Shown here: piece after piece, positions 35,803 through 43,388 of the stretch
Layout: each line of letters opens with the position of its first letter
Numbering within the stretch: the stretch's first letter is position 1
NCBI RefSeq assembly: GCF_025399895.1
Contig: NZ_JAODUA010000012.1
Location: forward strand, 1-64,000
Source: Streptomyces sp. ASQP_92
GTDB lineage: Bacteria > Actinomycetota > Actinomycetes > Streptomycetales > Streptomycetaceae
Length of the DNA stretch: 64,000 nucleotides
Reading direction: 5' to 3'
Notes under the pieces: model-generated
Seen by the model: the letters and a program-made list of their open reading frames with translations, nothing else
The model's database searches: none
What the model was told of the DNA's origin: nothing
Program-made: the position numbers and the translations under genes

Positions 35803-37095
35803 ATGAACGAATGGCCCGACGCCCGCCATGGCGACGCCCGCGGAAACGGTGACGACGGTTACGGTCGCGGCAGCTTTGCCGCGCGGCCCGAGGGTGCGCG
35901 CCGGATGCCGCACGTCCGGCGCCCCGTCCCCCAGCAGCAGCCCGCCCACGACGACGGCTACGGACAGCCCCGGTACGGCCAGGGCGGGGTGCCCGGGCAG
36001 GGTTCGTACGACAGCGGCTACAGCGAGGGCCATGTCTACGGCAACCCCGCGGGCCGCGGCCCGGCCGGGCCCGGCGGCCCCGAGGGACCGCGGCGCGGCG
36101 GTGGCCGGGGGCCGGGGGCGGCGCCGAACTGGCGCAGACGGATCACCGTCGGCGCGCTGACCCTGGTCGGCGTGCTCCTGGTGACCTCGGTCGCCACGTA
36201 CTTCTGGGCGGACGGCAAGGTGCGCCGCGAGGTCGACCTGTCCAAGGTCATCGAGCGGCCCGACGAGGGCAAGGGCACCAACTACCTGATCGTCGGCTCC
36301 GACTCCCGCGACGGCATGTCCGCCGAGGAGAAGAAGAAGCTGCACACCGGCTCGGCCGACGGCAAGCGGACCGACTCCATGATCCTGCTGCACGTCGGCG
36401 ACAACGGGAACACGATGGTCTCGCTCCCGCGCGACTCCTGGGTGAAGATCCCCAGCTTCAAGGGCTCCCAGAGCGGCAAGGTCTTCCCCGCCAAGGGCAG
36501 CAACAAGCTGAACGCGGCGTTCTCCATGGACGGCCCCGAGCTCCTGGTCCGCACCATCGAGGCCAACACCGGCCTGCACATCGACCACTACGCGGAGATC
36601 GGCTTCGCCGGGTTCGCGAACATCGTGGACGCGGTCGGCGGCGTGGACATCGACATCCCGCAGGACATCAAGGACAAGGACTCCGGCGCGGACTTCAAGA
36701 AGGGCGAGCAGACCCTCGACGGCCAGCAGGCCCTGGCGTTCGTCCGCAACCGGCACGGGTACGCCGCCGGTGACCTGGAGCGCACCAAGAACCAGCAGAA
36801 GTTCCTGGCCGCCCTCGCCAGCCAGACGGCCACCCCGACGACCCTCCTCAACCCGTTCAAGCTGTACCCGGTGATGGGCGCCGGTCTGGACACCCTGATC
36901 GTCGACAAGGACATGAGCCTGTTCGACCTGGGCTCCATGTTCTGGGCGATGAAGGGCATCACCGGCGGCGACGGCGTCTCGATGAACATGCCGGTCGCGG
37001 GCGACGGCCCCCAGACGTCCCTCCTGTGGGACAAGCCGAAGGTGACGCAGCTGGTGAACGAGCTGAAGAACGACGACACGGTCACGGTCAAGTAG
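35803..37095 (+). CDS. LCP family protein without LytR_C domain
   Basis: 430-aa membrane protein. The N-terminal 105 residues are Gly/Tyr/Arg-rich and disordered (DDGYGQPRYGQGG). The helix at about 111-134 reads ITVGALTLVGVLLVTSVATY. The LCP domain has DSMILLHVGDNGN, SLPRDSWVKIP, and LAFVRNRHGYAAGDLE. No LytR_C domain follows. ATG 35803 (MNEWPD) or ATG 35791 can start it. It is the last of the five paralogues and borders the accessory island. Confidence 0.92.
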   Translation: MNEWPDARHGDARGNGDDGYGRGSFAARPEGARRMPHVRRPVPQQQPAHDDGYGQPRYGQGGVPGQGSYDSGYSEGHVYGNPAGRGPAGPGGPEGPRRGGGRGPGAAPNWRRRITVGALTLVGVLLVTSVATYFWADGKVRREVDLSKVIERPDEGKGTNYLIVGSDSRDGMSAEEKKKLHTGSADGKRTDSMILLHVGDNGNTMVSLPRDSWVKIPSFKGSQSGKVFPAKGSNKLNAAFSMDGPELLVRTIEANTGLHIDHYAEIGFAGFANIVDAVGGVDIDIPQDIKDKDSGADFKKGEQTLDGQQALAFVRNRHGYAAGDLERTKNQQKFLAALASQTATPTTLLNPFKLYPVMGAGLDTLIVDKDMSLFDLGSMFWAMKGITGGDGVSMNMPVAGDGPQTSLLWDKPKVTQLVNELKNDDTVTVK

Positions 37096-37114
37096 CCCGG
37101 CCCGCACGGCCTTT

Positions 37115-37153
37115 GGGCCCGGGCCGCCGCGTTCCCCGCGGCGGGCCGGGCCC
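37115..37153 (+). terminator. Terminator of the last LCP gene
   Basis: A 17-bp stem with one mismatch (37115-37131 and 37137-37153) and a 5-nt loop, starting 20 bases after the stop codon. Very GC-rich and without a U-tract. Confidence 0.8.
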
Positions 37154-37416
37154 TTCTGCATCCTCCGGCCAGCCCCCCGGCACGGGTCCCTGCGGACGCG
37201 GACCCTTCTCAACTCACCTTCTGGCACGGCGAGTTGCGCGAGGTGGACCGCTCGATTGCGTCCCAGCCGCCGCGGGAGCCGGCGTGCGCGGGGCTCACGC
37301 GGGAGCCCTCCCTACCACCCATGGATGAACTGCCCTCTTGACCGCGGGAGTTCGACCGTCGAGGCTCATGTAACAGACTGCACCGCAGTGCAACACCTCT
37401 ACTGGGAGGGCGCACC
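37154..37416. promoter_or_regulatory. Promoter region of the accessory island
   Basis: About 260 bp with no gene. The last 40 bases include TGCAC-CGCA-GTGCA and GTGCAACAC (37388-37396). The latter resembles the tandem CGTACAAC sites at 39017-39036, so both may be bound by the island's regulator. Confidence 0.4.
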
Positions 37417-37647
37417 ATGACCTACACCTTTATCGGCAAAGACCCCGAGTCGGACGTGAACGGGTGCCCGGCAGTCTGGGTGGATGACAAGAGGCGGCTG
37501 CTGGTGCAGGGGCGACGAGCCGGGGAAGACGCTCGGGCTCGCACGGTGGCTGACTCGCCCCGCGCCGAGGATGAGACGCTGATCGTCCTGGAGCCCAGGA
37601 TGATCCCGCTTCTCAAGGAGGCAATCCGTGTCGCAGAGTCTGGCTGA
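37417..37647 (+). CDS. Small conserved hypothetical protein of the regulator cassette
   Basis: 76-aa acidic soluble protein (MTYTFIGKDPESDVNGC) after a good GGAGGG ribosome site. It overlaps the next gene by 20 bases. I recognise no named domain, although small acidic partners are usual beside WhiJ-type helix-turn-helix regulators in Streptomyces. The pattern CPAVWVDD-x-RRLLVQGR gives it a beta-rich look. Function unknown. Confidence 0.75.
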   Translation: MTYTFIGKDPESDVNGCPAVWVDDKRRLLVQGRRAGEDARARTVADSPRAEDETLIVLEPRMIPLLKEAIRVAESG

Positions 37648-38155
37648 GTTCGCCCATCTGCTCCGCCAGTGCAAGCGTTCAGCGGTGCACCTTGAAACCC
37701 GCGACGCGTACGCCGTTCCTGGAGAGCACCCGGCGTTCGACGCCTGGCTGGCAGGAGAGCGAACGGACTGGAACGACCGTTCCTCGTGGTGGCGCGATGA
37801 CTGGCACGGCCTAATCAAAGACGTGACAGCCCAAGGCGTCGTTGTACGCCGTGCGCGGGTGGTTGGGGAGCCCGTCTCGGACTACATCAAGTGGGAGCAC
37901 GACGTCACATTCGGCAACGTCGCCTGCGGGGAGCACGTGCGGTGGCTGCCCCGTCGGCAAGCATCCGATCTGCTGTTGCCCGGCAATGACTTCTGGCTGT
38001 TCGACGGCAATCTGGTCCAGTTCAACGTCTTTGACGGCGACGGGCGTTGGGTGCACACCGACTACACGGAGCAGGCGGACGTGGCGGCGCGATGTGTCGA
38101 CATGTTCGAAGCAGTCTGGGAACGAGCTGTCCCACACGACAAGTACACGGTCTGA
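37628..38155 (+). CDS. DUF6879 family protein
   Basis: 175-aa protein rich in Trp, Asp and Arg (WNDRSSWWRDDW, YIKWEHDVTFGNV, GNDFWLFDGNLVQFNVFDGDG). GTG 37628 has an almost perfect AAGGAGG site six bases upstream, inside the preceding gene. This family is found next to DUF5753 helix-turn-helix regulators in many Streptomyces genomes. The role is unknown; an effector or partner protein controlled by the regulator is plausible. Third-position G/C content is visibly lower than in the flanking LCP genes. Confidence 0.82.
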   Translation: MSQSLAEFAHLLRQCKRSAVHLETRDAYAVPGEHPAFDAWLAGERTDWNDRSSWWRDDWHGLIKDVTAQGVVVRRARVVGEPVSDYIKWEHDVTFGNVACGEHVRWLPRRQASDLLLPGNDFWLFDGNLVQFNVFDGDGRWVHTDYTEQADVAARCVDMFEAVWERAVPHDKYTV

Positions 38156-38173
38156 AAGAACAGCGGCCAGTCC

Positions 38174-39013
38174 ATGACCTCACCACTGTCGACGGCTGAA
38201 GAAGCCCACAAGGCAGTTGCCGACCGGCTCACTCGAATGATGGAGGATGCCGATCTATCGGGGGCCCGGCTGGCCGCTCTGTGCGGCTGGGACCGCTCCA
38301 AAAGTCACCGGATCATCAACCGTAAGACGATTCCCAGACCTGCCGACATCCGCGCATGGTGCACGGCATGCGGAAAGCCGGACGAAGCGGAAGCTCTGAT
38401 CGACACCACGCGGACGGCCAAGACGCTCTATGTCCAGTGGGCTCAGTACCTCCGGGGCGGCCTTGGCAAGGCTCAACGCAGTCACATCTACCAGGAGACA
38501 CGAGCCTTCCGTGTGTATAGCTGCGGAGTGCTCCCGGGGATGCTTCAGACGGAAGCGTACGCCCGGGGTATTCTCCGCACGATCCGCCAATTCAGGAACC
38601 TTCCCGATGATGTCGAGGACGCCGTAAAGGCTCGCCTGGAGCGCTCGACCGCCACTCTCCAAAGCAGCCAGGTGTCCATCCTCGTGGAAGAGTCGGCCCT
38701 CTATATGCCGATGACCGAACTGCCGCACCATGCCGAGCAGCTTGAACACTTTCTGGCCGTCATCGGACGCTCGAACCTGGCGTTCGGCATCATCCCCCAC
38801 ATGTCACGCCGCCCGGTGTGGCCGCTCGAATCGTTCTACGCATTCGATGATCGCGAGATCCAGGTGGAGACTCTGACCGCGATGGTCCGCGTCACCAACC
38901 GAGCAGAGGTCGATGCGTACCTCAGTGTTTTCCATCAGATGGGGCGGGCGGCCGCATACGGCCCCAATGCCAAGACTCTGATCCTTAAAGCGCTCACTAC
39001 TCTCCGGGAGTGA
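38174..39013 (+). CDS. Helix-turn-helix regulator with DUF5753 (Scr1/WhiJ-like) domain
   Basis: 279-aa DNA-binding protein. The XRE-type HTH (about residues 10-65) reads LSGARLAALCGWDRSKSHRIIN. The DUF5753 domain (about 100-275) has the characteristic LPGMLQTEAYARGILR and the ESALYMP strand. These regulators occur in large numbers in Streptomyces with small partner proteins. Stretches of tandem CGTACAAC just after the gene may be its operator. Its sequence is less GC-rich than neighbouring core genes, in line with acquisition. Confidence 0.9.
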   Translation: MTSPLSTAEEAHKAVADRLTRMMEDADLSGARLAALCGWDRSKSHRIINRKTIPRPADIRAWCTACGKPDEAEALIDTTRTAKTLYVQWAQYLRGGLGKAQRSHIYQETRAFRVYSCGVLPGMLQTEAYARGILRTIRQFRNLPDDVEDAVKARLERSTATLQSSQVSILVEESALYMPMTELPHHAEQLEHFLAVIGRSNLAFGIIPHMSRRPVWPLESFYAFDDREIQVETLTAMVRVTNRAEVDAYLSVFHQMGRAAAYGPNAKTLILKALTTLRE

Positions 39014-39016
39014 AGG

Positions 39017-39036
39017 CGTACAACGTCGTACAACAT
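39017..39036. promoter_or_regulatory. Tandem CGTACAAC repeat, candidate operator
   Basis: CGTACAAC occurs twice with a 10-bp period (39017-39024 and 39027-39034), placing both copies on one face of the helix. It lies four bases after the regulator's stop and about 70 bp before the small ORF. GTGCAACAC at 37388 is similar. Confidence 0.4.
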
Positions 39037-39103
39037 CTGCCCCGCCGCGCCTTCTCTCTTCCTACGGTTCTCGACATGACAGACCCACCTAGGAAGGGAA
39101 GCC

Positions 39104-39346
39104 ATGGCTGCTCCGTTGAGGTACCCACGGCCGCCAGTGGAGTTGGCCGACGCGGTGGAGGCCTACCTGTATGACTGCACCCCGGGGAAGGGGTGTGGGG
39201 TCTGTGCGGCCCTGGTACGGGAGTTGGCGGAAGCCAAGGCAGCGAAGCAGTGGAGCGCTGCCTACGACGCCGCGGCGGAAGTCAGGAACCACCCGCATGG
39301 GAATGGCGGCCCAATCCGCCGCATCCGCAAGGAGAGTGAGGACACC
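39104..39346 (+). CDS. Small protein of the island, 3' boundary uncertain
   Basis: ORF starting ATG 39104 after AGGAAGGGAAGCC. The first 65 residues look like a real acidic helical protein with a Cys pair (CTPGKGCGVC, then LVRELAEAKAAKQWSAAYDAA). The open frame runs on to 39655, deep into the methyltransferase gene, and its later part has poor codon bias. The true end is therefore unclear. I list it to the point where a second ATG with a good ribosome site begins (39347). A single extra A in the run at 39352 would fuse it in frame to the downstream peptide. Confidence 0.5.
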
Positions 39347-39456
39347 ATGGGAAAACGGGTGGACACCACTCCGGGAAGCCGGACACCTCTGACAGCGACG
39401 GACACCGCGACAAGCCGCCGGGACCGACCAAGCCGTACGAGCCGCCGAAGAAATGA
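39347..39456 (+). pseudogene. Short peptide ORF with apparent -1 frameshift, possible RiPP precursor
   Basis: ATG 39347 follows GAGG by five bases. The zero frame is ATG GGA AAA. The -1 frame entered at the heptamer GGGAAAA (39349-39355) reads on with good codon bias and no start of its own. It contains KPDTSDSDGHRD and ends KPYEPPKK before TGA 39454-39456, seven bases ahead of the methyltransferase start. The product would be 36 residues with several Asp-Ser, Asp-Thr and Asp-Gly steps. It could be a programmed shift, a real mutation, or a sequencing loss of one A. Confidence 0.45.
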
Positions 39457-39462
39457 GGGCGC

Positions 39463-40569
39463 ATGGCCAACCAGCGAGAGCTCGTCGAGTGCCTGGAGAA
39501 CACGAAGTCCCTGCCGAGCGAATGGCGACGCACGGTGGCCGCAGTGGACCGCGCCCTGTTCATTCCTGACGTATTCGAGGGCGGTGACTTCGGCGCCGCG
39601 CCCGAAGCCTGGGCCCAGGTGGTCTACAGCGACGTGCCGGTGGTCACGCAGGTGAATGATGGACGGGAGACCTCGGAGGGGGCGTTCCGGTTGTCCACGT
39701 CGTCATCGTCGATGCCTTCGATCATGCTCGACATGCTTCGCCTGCTCGAAGTACGCGACGGCGACACCGTGTTGGAGATCGGCACCGGCACCGGCTACAA
39801 CGCGGCGTGGCTCTCGCATCGGCTGGGCGACCACAACGTGTTCAGCGTGGAGGTGGACGCGGCACTGGCGGCCCGCGCACGGCAGAACCTGAAACACGCC
39901 GGTTTCCGCCCGACGGTGGTGGTCGGCGACGGCTGCCACGGGTACCCGGGAGGCGCTCCCTACCGGCGGATCATCTGCACATGCACCATGCGGGAGATCC
40001 CGCGCGCCTGGCCGGCGCAGTGTCCCTCGGGACGGATCGTCACCCCGTGGGGCAGTAGCTTCTTCAGCGGTTCCTACGTGACGCTCGACGTGGTGAACGG
40101 CGAAGCGCGGGGCGGGTTTTCCGGCCGTCCCGCCTTCATGTGGGACCGCTCGCACCGGGCCGGCGCGGGACGCATCTCGGACCTGTACCACCAGGAGGAG
40201 GGAGAGAGGGGCACGACCGATATCGCTCCGCAGAACGTCATCCAGGATGCTCCGGCGTTCTTCACGAGCCTGACCGTCACCGATGCCTGGTACCGGTGGT
40301 GTGACGCGGACGACGGCAGCGGGGAAGCCACCCTGTGGCTCTTCTCCGACGACAGGCAGTCGTGGGCCACCGTGGAATACGTGCCCGATGCGGCGACGTA
40401 CGAGGTCGAGCAGTACGGTCCCCGCGCGCTGTGGGACGACGTGCGGACGGCGTTCCTCGGCTGGCACGATCTGGGGGAGCCGGAGCGCTCCCGGTTCGGC
40501 CTGTCGGTCGACGGCGACGGGCAGCGGGTGTGGCTGGACGATCCGCAGCACGTCATCGGCCGGCCGTAG
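39463..40569 (+). CDS. Protein-L-isoaspartate O-methyltransferase-like SAM enzyme
   Basis: 368-aa protein related to PCMT but longer than the repair enzyme (about 210 aa). The PCMT-like core covers about residues 15-205: WRRTVAAVDRALFIPDVF, STSSSSMPSIML in place of the usual substrate loop, and SAM motif I VLEIGTGTGYNAAWL. The extra C-terminal 160 residues (DAWYRWCDADDGSGEATLWLF) resemble those in methyltransferases that act on ribosomal peptides. It starts seven bases after a short peptide ORF. Modification of that peptide is inference from context. Confidence 0.85.
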   Translation: MANQRELVECLENTKSLPSEWRRTVAAVDRALFIPDVFEGGDFGAAPEAWAQVVYSDVPVVTQVNDGRETSEGAFRLSTSSSSMPSIMLDMLRLLEVRDGDTVLEIGTGTGYNAAWLSHRLGDHNVFSVEVDAALAARARQNLKHAGFRPTVVVGDGCHGYPGGAPYRRIICTCTMREIPRAWPAQCPSGRIVTPWGSSFFSGSYVTLDVVNGEARGGFSGRPAFMWDRSHRAGAGRISDLYHQEEGERGTTDIAPQNVIQDAPAFFTSLTVTDAWYRWCDADDGSGEATLWLFSDDRQSWATVEYVPDAATYEVEQYGPRALWDDVRTAFLGWHDLGEPERSRFGLSVDGDGQRVWLDDPQHVIGRP

Positions 40570-40633
40570 GACGCACCCGGCGCAGGAGGCCGCTGCGCGC
40601 GGACCGCGCTCACCCGAGACGGCGGGCGCACAC

Positions 40634-40670
40634 CAACGGCCCCCGGCCGGCTGGGTGCCGGGGGCCGTTG
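40634..40670. terminator. Bidirectional terminator at the island's right edge
   Basis: A perfect 14-bp stem CAACGGCCCCCGGC (40634-40647) and complement (40657-40670), with a 9-nt loop, between the convergent methyltransferase and acyl-CoA dehydrogenase genes. Confidence 0.85.
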
Positions 40671-40690
40671 TGGGTGGGGCCAGGGGGCCG

Positions 40691-41857
40691 TTACGGCAGG
40701 TTGCGGGACATCACGATCCGCTGAACCTGATTCGTACCTTCATAAATCTGCGTGATCTTCGCGTCGCGCATCATGCGCTCGACCGGGTAGTCGCGGGTGT
40801 AGCCGTACCCGCCCAGGAGCTGGACCGCGTCCGTGGTGATCTCCATGGCGACGTCGGAGGCGAAGCACTTGGCGGCGGCGCCGAAGAACGTCAGGTCCGA
40901 GTCGAGGCGCTCGGACTTGGCGGCGGCCGAGTACGTGAGCTGACGGGCCGCCTCCAGCTTCATGGCCATGTCGGCCAGCATGAACTGGATGCCCTGGAAG
41001 TCGGCGATCGCCTTGCCGAACTGCTTGCGCTCCTGGACGTAGCCCTTGGCGTAGTCGAGGGCGCCCTGCGCGATGCCGAGGGCCTGGGCCGCGATGGTGA
41101 TGCGGGTGTGGTCCAGGGTCTTCATCGCCGTGGCGAAGCCGGTGCCCTCGTCGCCGATCATGCGGTCCGCCGGGATGCGGACGTTGTCGAGGTAGACCTC
41201 GCGGGTCGGCGAGCCCTTGATGCCGAGCTTCTTCTCGGGGGCGCCGAAGGAGACACCCTCGTCGGACTTCTCGACGACGAAGGCGCTGATGCCCTTGGAG
41301 CGCTTCTCCGGGTCGGTCACGGCCATGACCGTGTAGTACTCGGACTCGCCCGCGTTGGTGATCCAGCGCTTCACGCCGTTGAGGACCCAGAAGTCCCCGT
41401 CGCGCACGGCCTTCGTCTTCATGCCCGCCGCGTCGGAACCCGCGTCCGGCTCGGAGAGGCAGTACGAGAACATGCCCTCGCCCTTGGCCAGCGGGCCCAG
41501 GTACTTCTTCTTCAGCTCCTCGGAGCCGGAGAGGATCACCGGGAGCGAGCCGAGCTTGTTCACGGCCGGGATGAGGGAGGAGGAGGCGCAGACCCGCGCG
41601 ACCTCTTCGATCACGATGACGGTGGCGAGCGCGTCGGCGCCGGCGCCGCCGTACTCCTCCGGCACGTGCACGGCGTGCAGGTCGTTGGCGACCAGCGCGT
41701 CGAGCGCCTCCCGGGGGAAGCGGGCCTGCTCGTCGACCTCGGCCGCGTACGGGCCGATCTTGGCCTCGGAGAGCGAGCGGATGGCGTCGCGGAGCATGTC
41801 GTGCTCCTCGGACGGGCGGTACAGGTCAAAATCCGAGTTGCCAGCCGTTCCGGCCAA
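40691..41857 (-). CDS. Acyl-CoA dehydrogenase
   Basis: 388-aa FAD flavoenzyme catalysing alpha,beta-dehydrogenation of acyl-CoA in fatty-acid or branched-chain breakdown. All landmarks are there: YCLSEPDAGSD (FAD binding), WITNAGESEYY, and QIYEGTNQVQRIV with the catalytic Glu near the C-terminus. Start is ATG 41857 (MAGTAGNSDFDLYRP) after GGGGAGTGAGAG. Its upstream region holds an AT-rich TTAAGTAACCTAATTTTA-like stretch suited to a TetR-type operator. Substrate chain length is not deducible. Confidence 0.96.
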   Translation of the reverse strand: MAGTAGNSDFDLYRPSEEHDMLRDAIRSLSEAKIGPYAAEVDEQARFPREALDALVANDLHAVHVPEEYGGAGADALATVIVIEEVARVCASSSLIPAVNKLGSLPVILSGSEELKKKYLGPLAKGEGMFSYCLSEPDAGSDAAGMKTKAVRDGDFWVLNGVKRWITNAGESEYYTVMAVTDPEKRSKGISAFVVEKSDEGVSFGAPEKKLGIKGSPTREVYLDNVRIPADRMIGDEGTGFATAMKTLDHTRITIAAQALGIAQGALDYAKGYVQERKQFGKAIADFQGIQFMLADMAMKLEAARQLTYSAAAKSERLDSDLTFFGAAAKCFASDVAMEITTDAVQLLGGYGYTRDYPVERMMRDAKITQIYEGTNQVQRIVMSRNLP

Positions 41858-41881
41858 GGTCTCTCACTCCCCAAGGGACGC

Positions 41882-41911
41882 TAACTACCGTTAAGTAACC
41901 TAATTTTAGGG
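41882..41911 (-). promoter_or_regulatory. AT-rich candidate promoter/operator of the acyl-CoA dehydrogenase gene
   Basis: An isolated AT-rich patch (CTAACTACCGTTAAGTAACC and TAATTTTA) about 25-55 bp before the start codon. It has imperfect dyad symmetry around TTAAGTAA and may be the binding site of a fatty-acid-responsive repressor. Confidence 0.35.
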
Positions 41912-42062
41912 GGCATGGACCCCTCCGGCATACGTGAGCTTGGCGACAGCCGGAAATGGGGGCCTGCCCGGGCCCGACTATGCTCGGGCCGCGCGTTTGT
42001 CGCCCGTACGCCCGAGCCCGCCCCGAGCCCGCCTCCCGAGCCCGCACTTCCAGGAGCACCGC

Positions 42063-43388
42063 ATGGCCCTCAAGCTCACCGTGATCGGCACCGGATACCT
42101 CGGAGCCACCCATGCCGCGGCCATGGCGGAGCTGGGATTCGAGGTGCTGGGCCTGGACGTGGTCCCCGAGAAGATCGAGATGCTGGGCCAGGGGCGCGTC
42201 CCCATGTACGAGCCGGGCCTGGCGGAGCTGCTGCGCAAGCACGTCGCGGGCATCGAGGGATCGAGCGGCCGGCTGCGCTTCACCACGTCGTTCGAGGAGG
42301 CCGGCGCGTTCGGCGACGTCCACTTCGTGTGCGTGAACACCCCGCAGAAGCACGGTGAGTACGCCTGTGACATGAGCTACGTCGAGTCCGCCTTCGGCTC
42401 GCTCGGCCCGCATCTGCGCGAGGGCGCGCTGGTGGTGGGCAAGTCCACGGTGCCGGTCGGCTCGGCGGCCCGGCTCGCGGCCGCGCTGCCCGAGAACGTG
42501 GAGCTGGCGTGGAACCCGGAGTTCCTGCGCGAGGGCTTCGCCGTCGACGACACCCTGCACCCGGACCGGATCGTGGTCGGCGTGGAGAGCGAGCGCGCCG
42601 AGAAGCTCCTGCGCGAGGTGTACGCCGGGCCCGTCGGCGAGGGCTCGCCGTTCGTGGTGACCGACTTCCCGACCGCGGAGCTGGTCAAGACCGCGGCCAA
42701 CTCCTTCCTCGCCACCAAGATCTCCTTCATCAACGCCATGGCCGAGGTGTGCGAGGCCGCCGACGGCGATGTGGTCAAGCTCGCCGAGGCCATCGGGCAC
42801 GACGACCGGATCGGGAAGAAGTTCCTGCGGGCCGGCATCGGCTTCGGCGGCGGCTGCCTGCCCAAGGACATCCGGGCGTTCATGGCGCGGGCCGGCGAGC
42901 TCGGCGCCGACCAGGCGCTGACCTTCCTGCGCGAGGTCGACTCCGTCAACATGCGCCGCCGCGGCCACATGGTGGAGCTCGCCCGCGAGGCGGTGGGCGG
43001 CGAGACCTTCCTCGGCAAGCGGGTCGCCGTGCTCGGCGCCACCTTCAAGCCCGACTCCGACGACGTACGGGACTCCCCCGCCCTGAACGTCGCGGGGCAG
43101 ATCCACCTCCAGGGCGGCCAGGTCACGGTGTACGACCCCAAGGGCATGGACAACGCCCGCCGCCTCTTCCCGACGCTGGGGTACGCGCCGAGCGCCGTCG
43201 AGGCGGTGCGCGGCGCCGATGTCGTCCTGCACCTGACCGAGTGGCGCGAGTTCCGCGAGCTCGACCCCGCCGAGCTGGCCGAGGCCGCGGCCACCCGGAT
43301 CATCCTGGACGGACGCAACGCGCTGGACCCGGTCACCTGGCGCGAGGCGGGCTGGACCTACCGCGCGATGGGCCGCCCGCGCGCCTAG
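42063..43388 (+). CDS. UDP-glucose/GDP-mannose dehydrogenase family protein
   Basis: 441-aa NAD-dependent four-electron oxidoreductase making a UDP-hexuronic acid. The N-terminal Rossmann fold starts LTVIGTGYLGATHAAAMAELG; the central part has TVPVGSAAR and WNPEFLREG; the catalytic Cys lies in GFGGGCLPKDIRAF, and the second Rossmann domain has VAVLGATFKPDSDDVRDSPAL. Start ATG 42063 is where the family begins. Its TAG stop shares the four bases CTAG with the TAG stop of the convergent dipeptidase-like gene. UDP-glucose is the likeliest substrate. Confidence 0.93.
   Translation: MALKLTVIGTGYLGATHAAAMAELGFEVLGLDVVPEKIEMLGQGRVPMYEPGLAELLRKHVAGIEGSSGRLRFTTSFEEAGAFGDVHFVCVNTPQKHGEYACDMSYVESAFGSLGPHLREGALVVGKSTVPVGSAARLAAALPENVELAWNPEFLREGFAVDDTLHPDRIVVGVESERAEKLLREVYAGPVGEGSPFVVTDFPTAELVKTAANSFLATKISFINAMAEVCEAADGDVVKLAEAIGHDDRIGKKFLRAGIGFGGGCLPKDIRAFMARAGELGADQALTFLREVDSVNMRRRGHMVELAREAVGGETFLGKRVAVLGATFKPDSDDVRDSPALNVAGQIHLQGGQVTVYDPKGMDNARRLFPTLGYAPSAVEAVRGADVVLHLTEWREFRELDPAELAEAAATRIILDGRNALDPVTWREAGWTYRAMGRPRA

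Noticed and set aside
39347..39655. Zero-frame continuation of the small island ORF as a 183-aa protein
   Set aside because: The part beyond 39350 is Ser/Arg/Thr-rich with poor codon bias and overlaps the well-supported methyltransferase gene by almost 200 bases.
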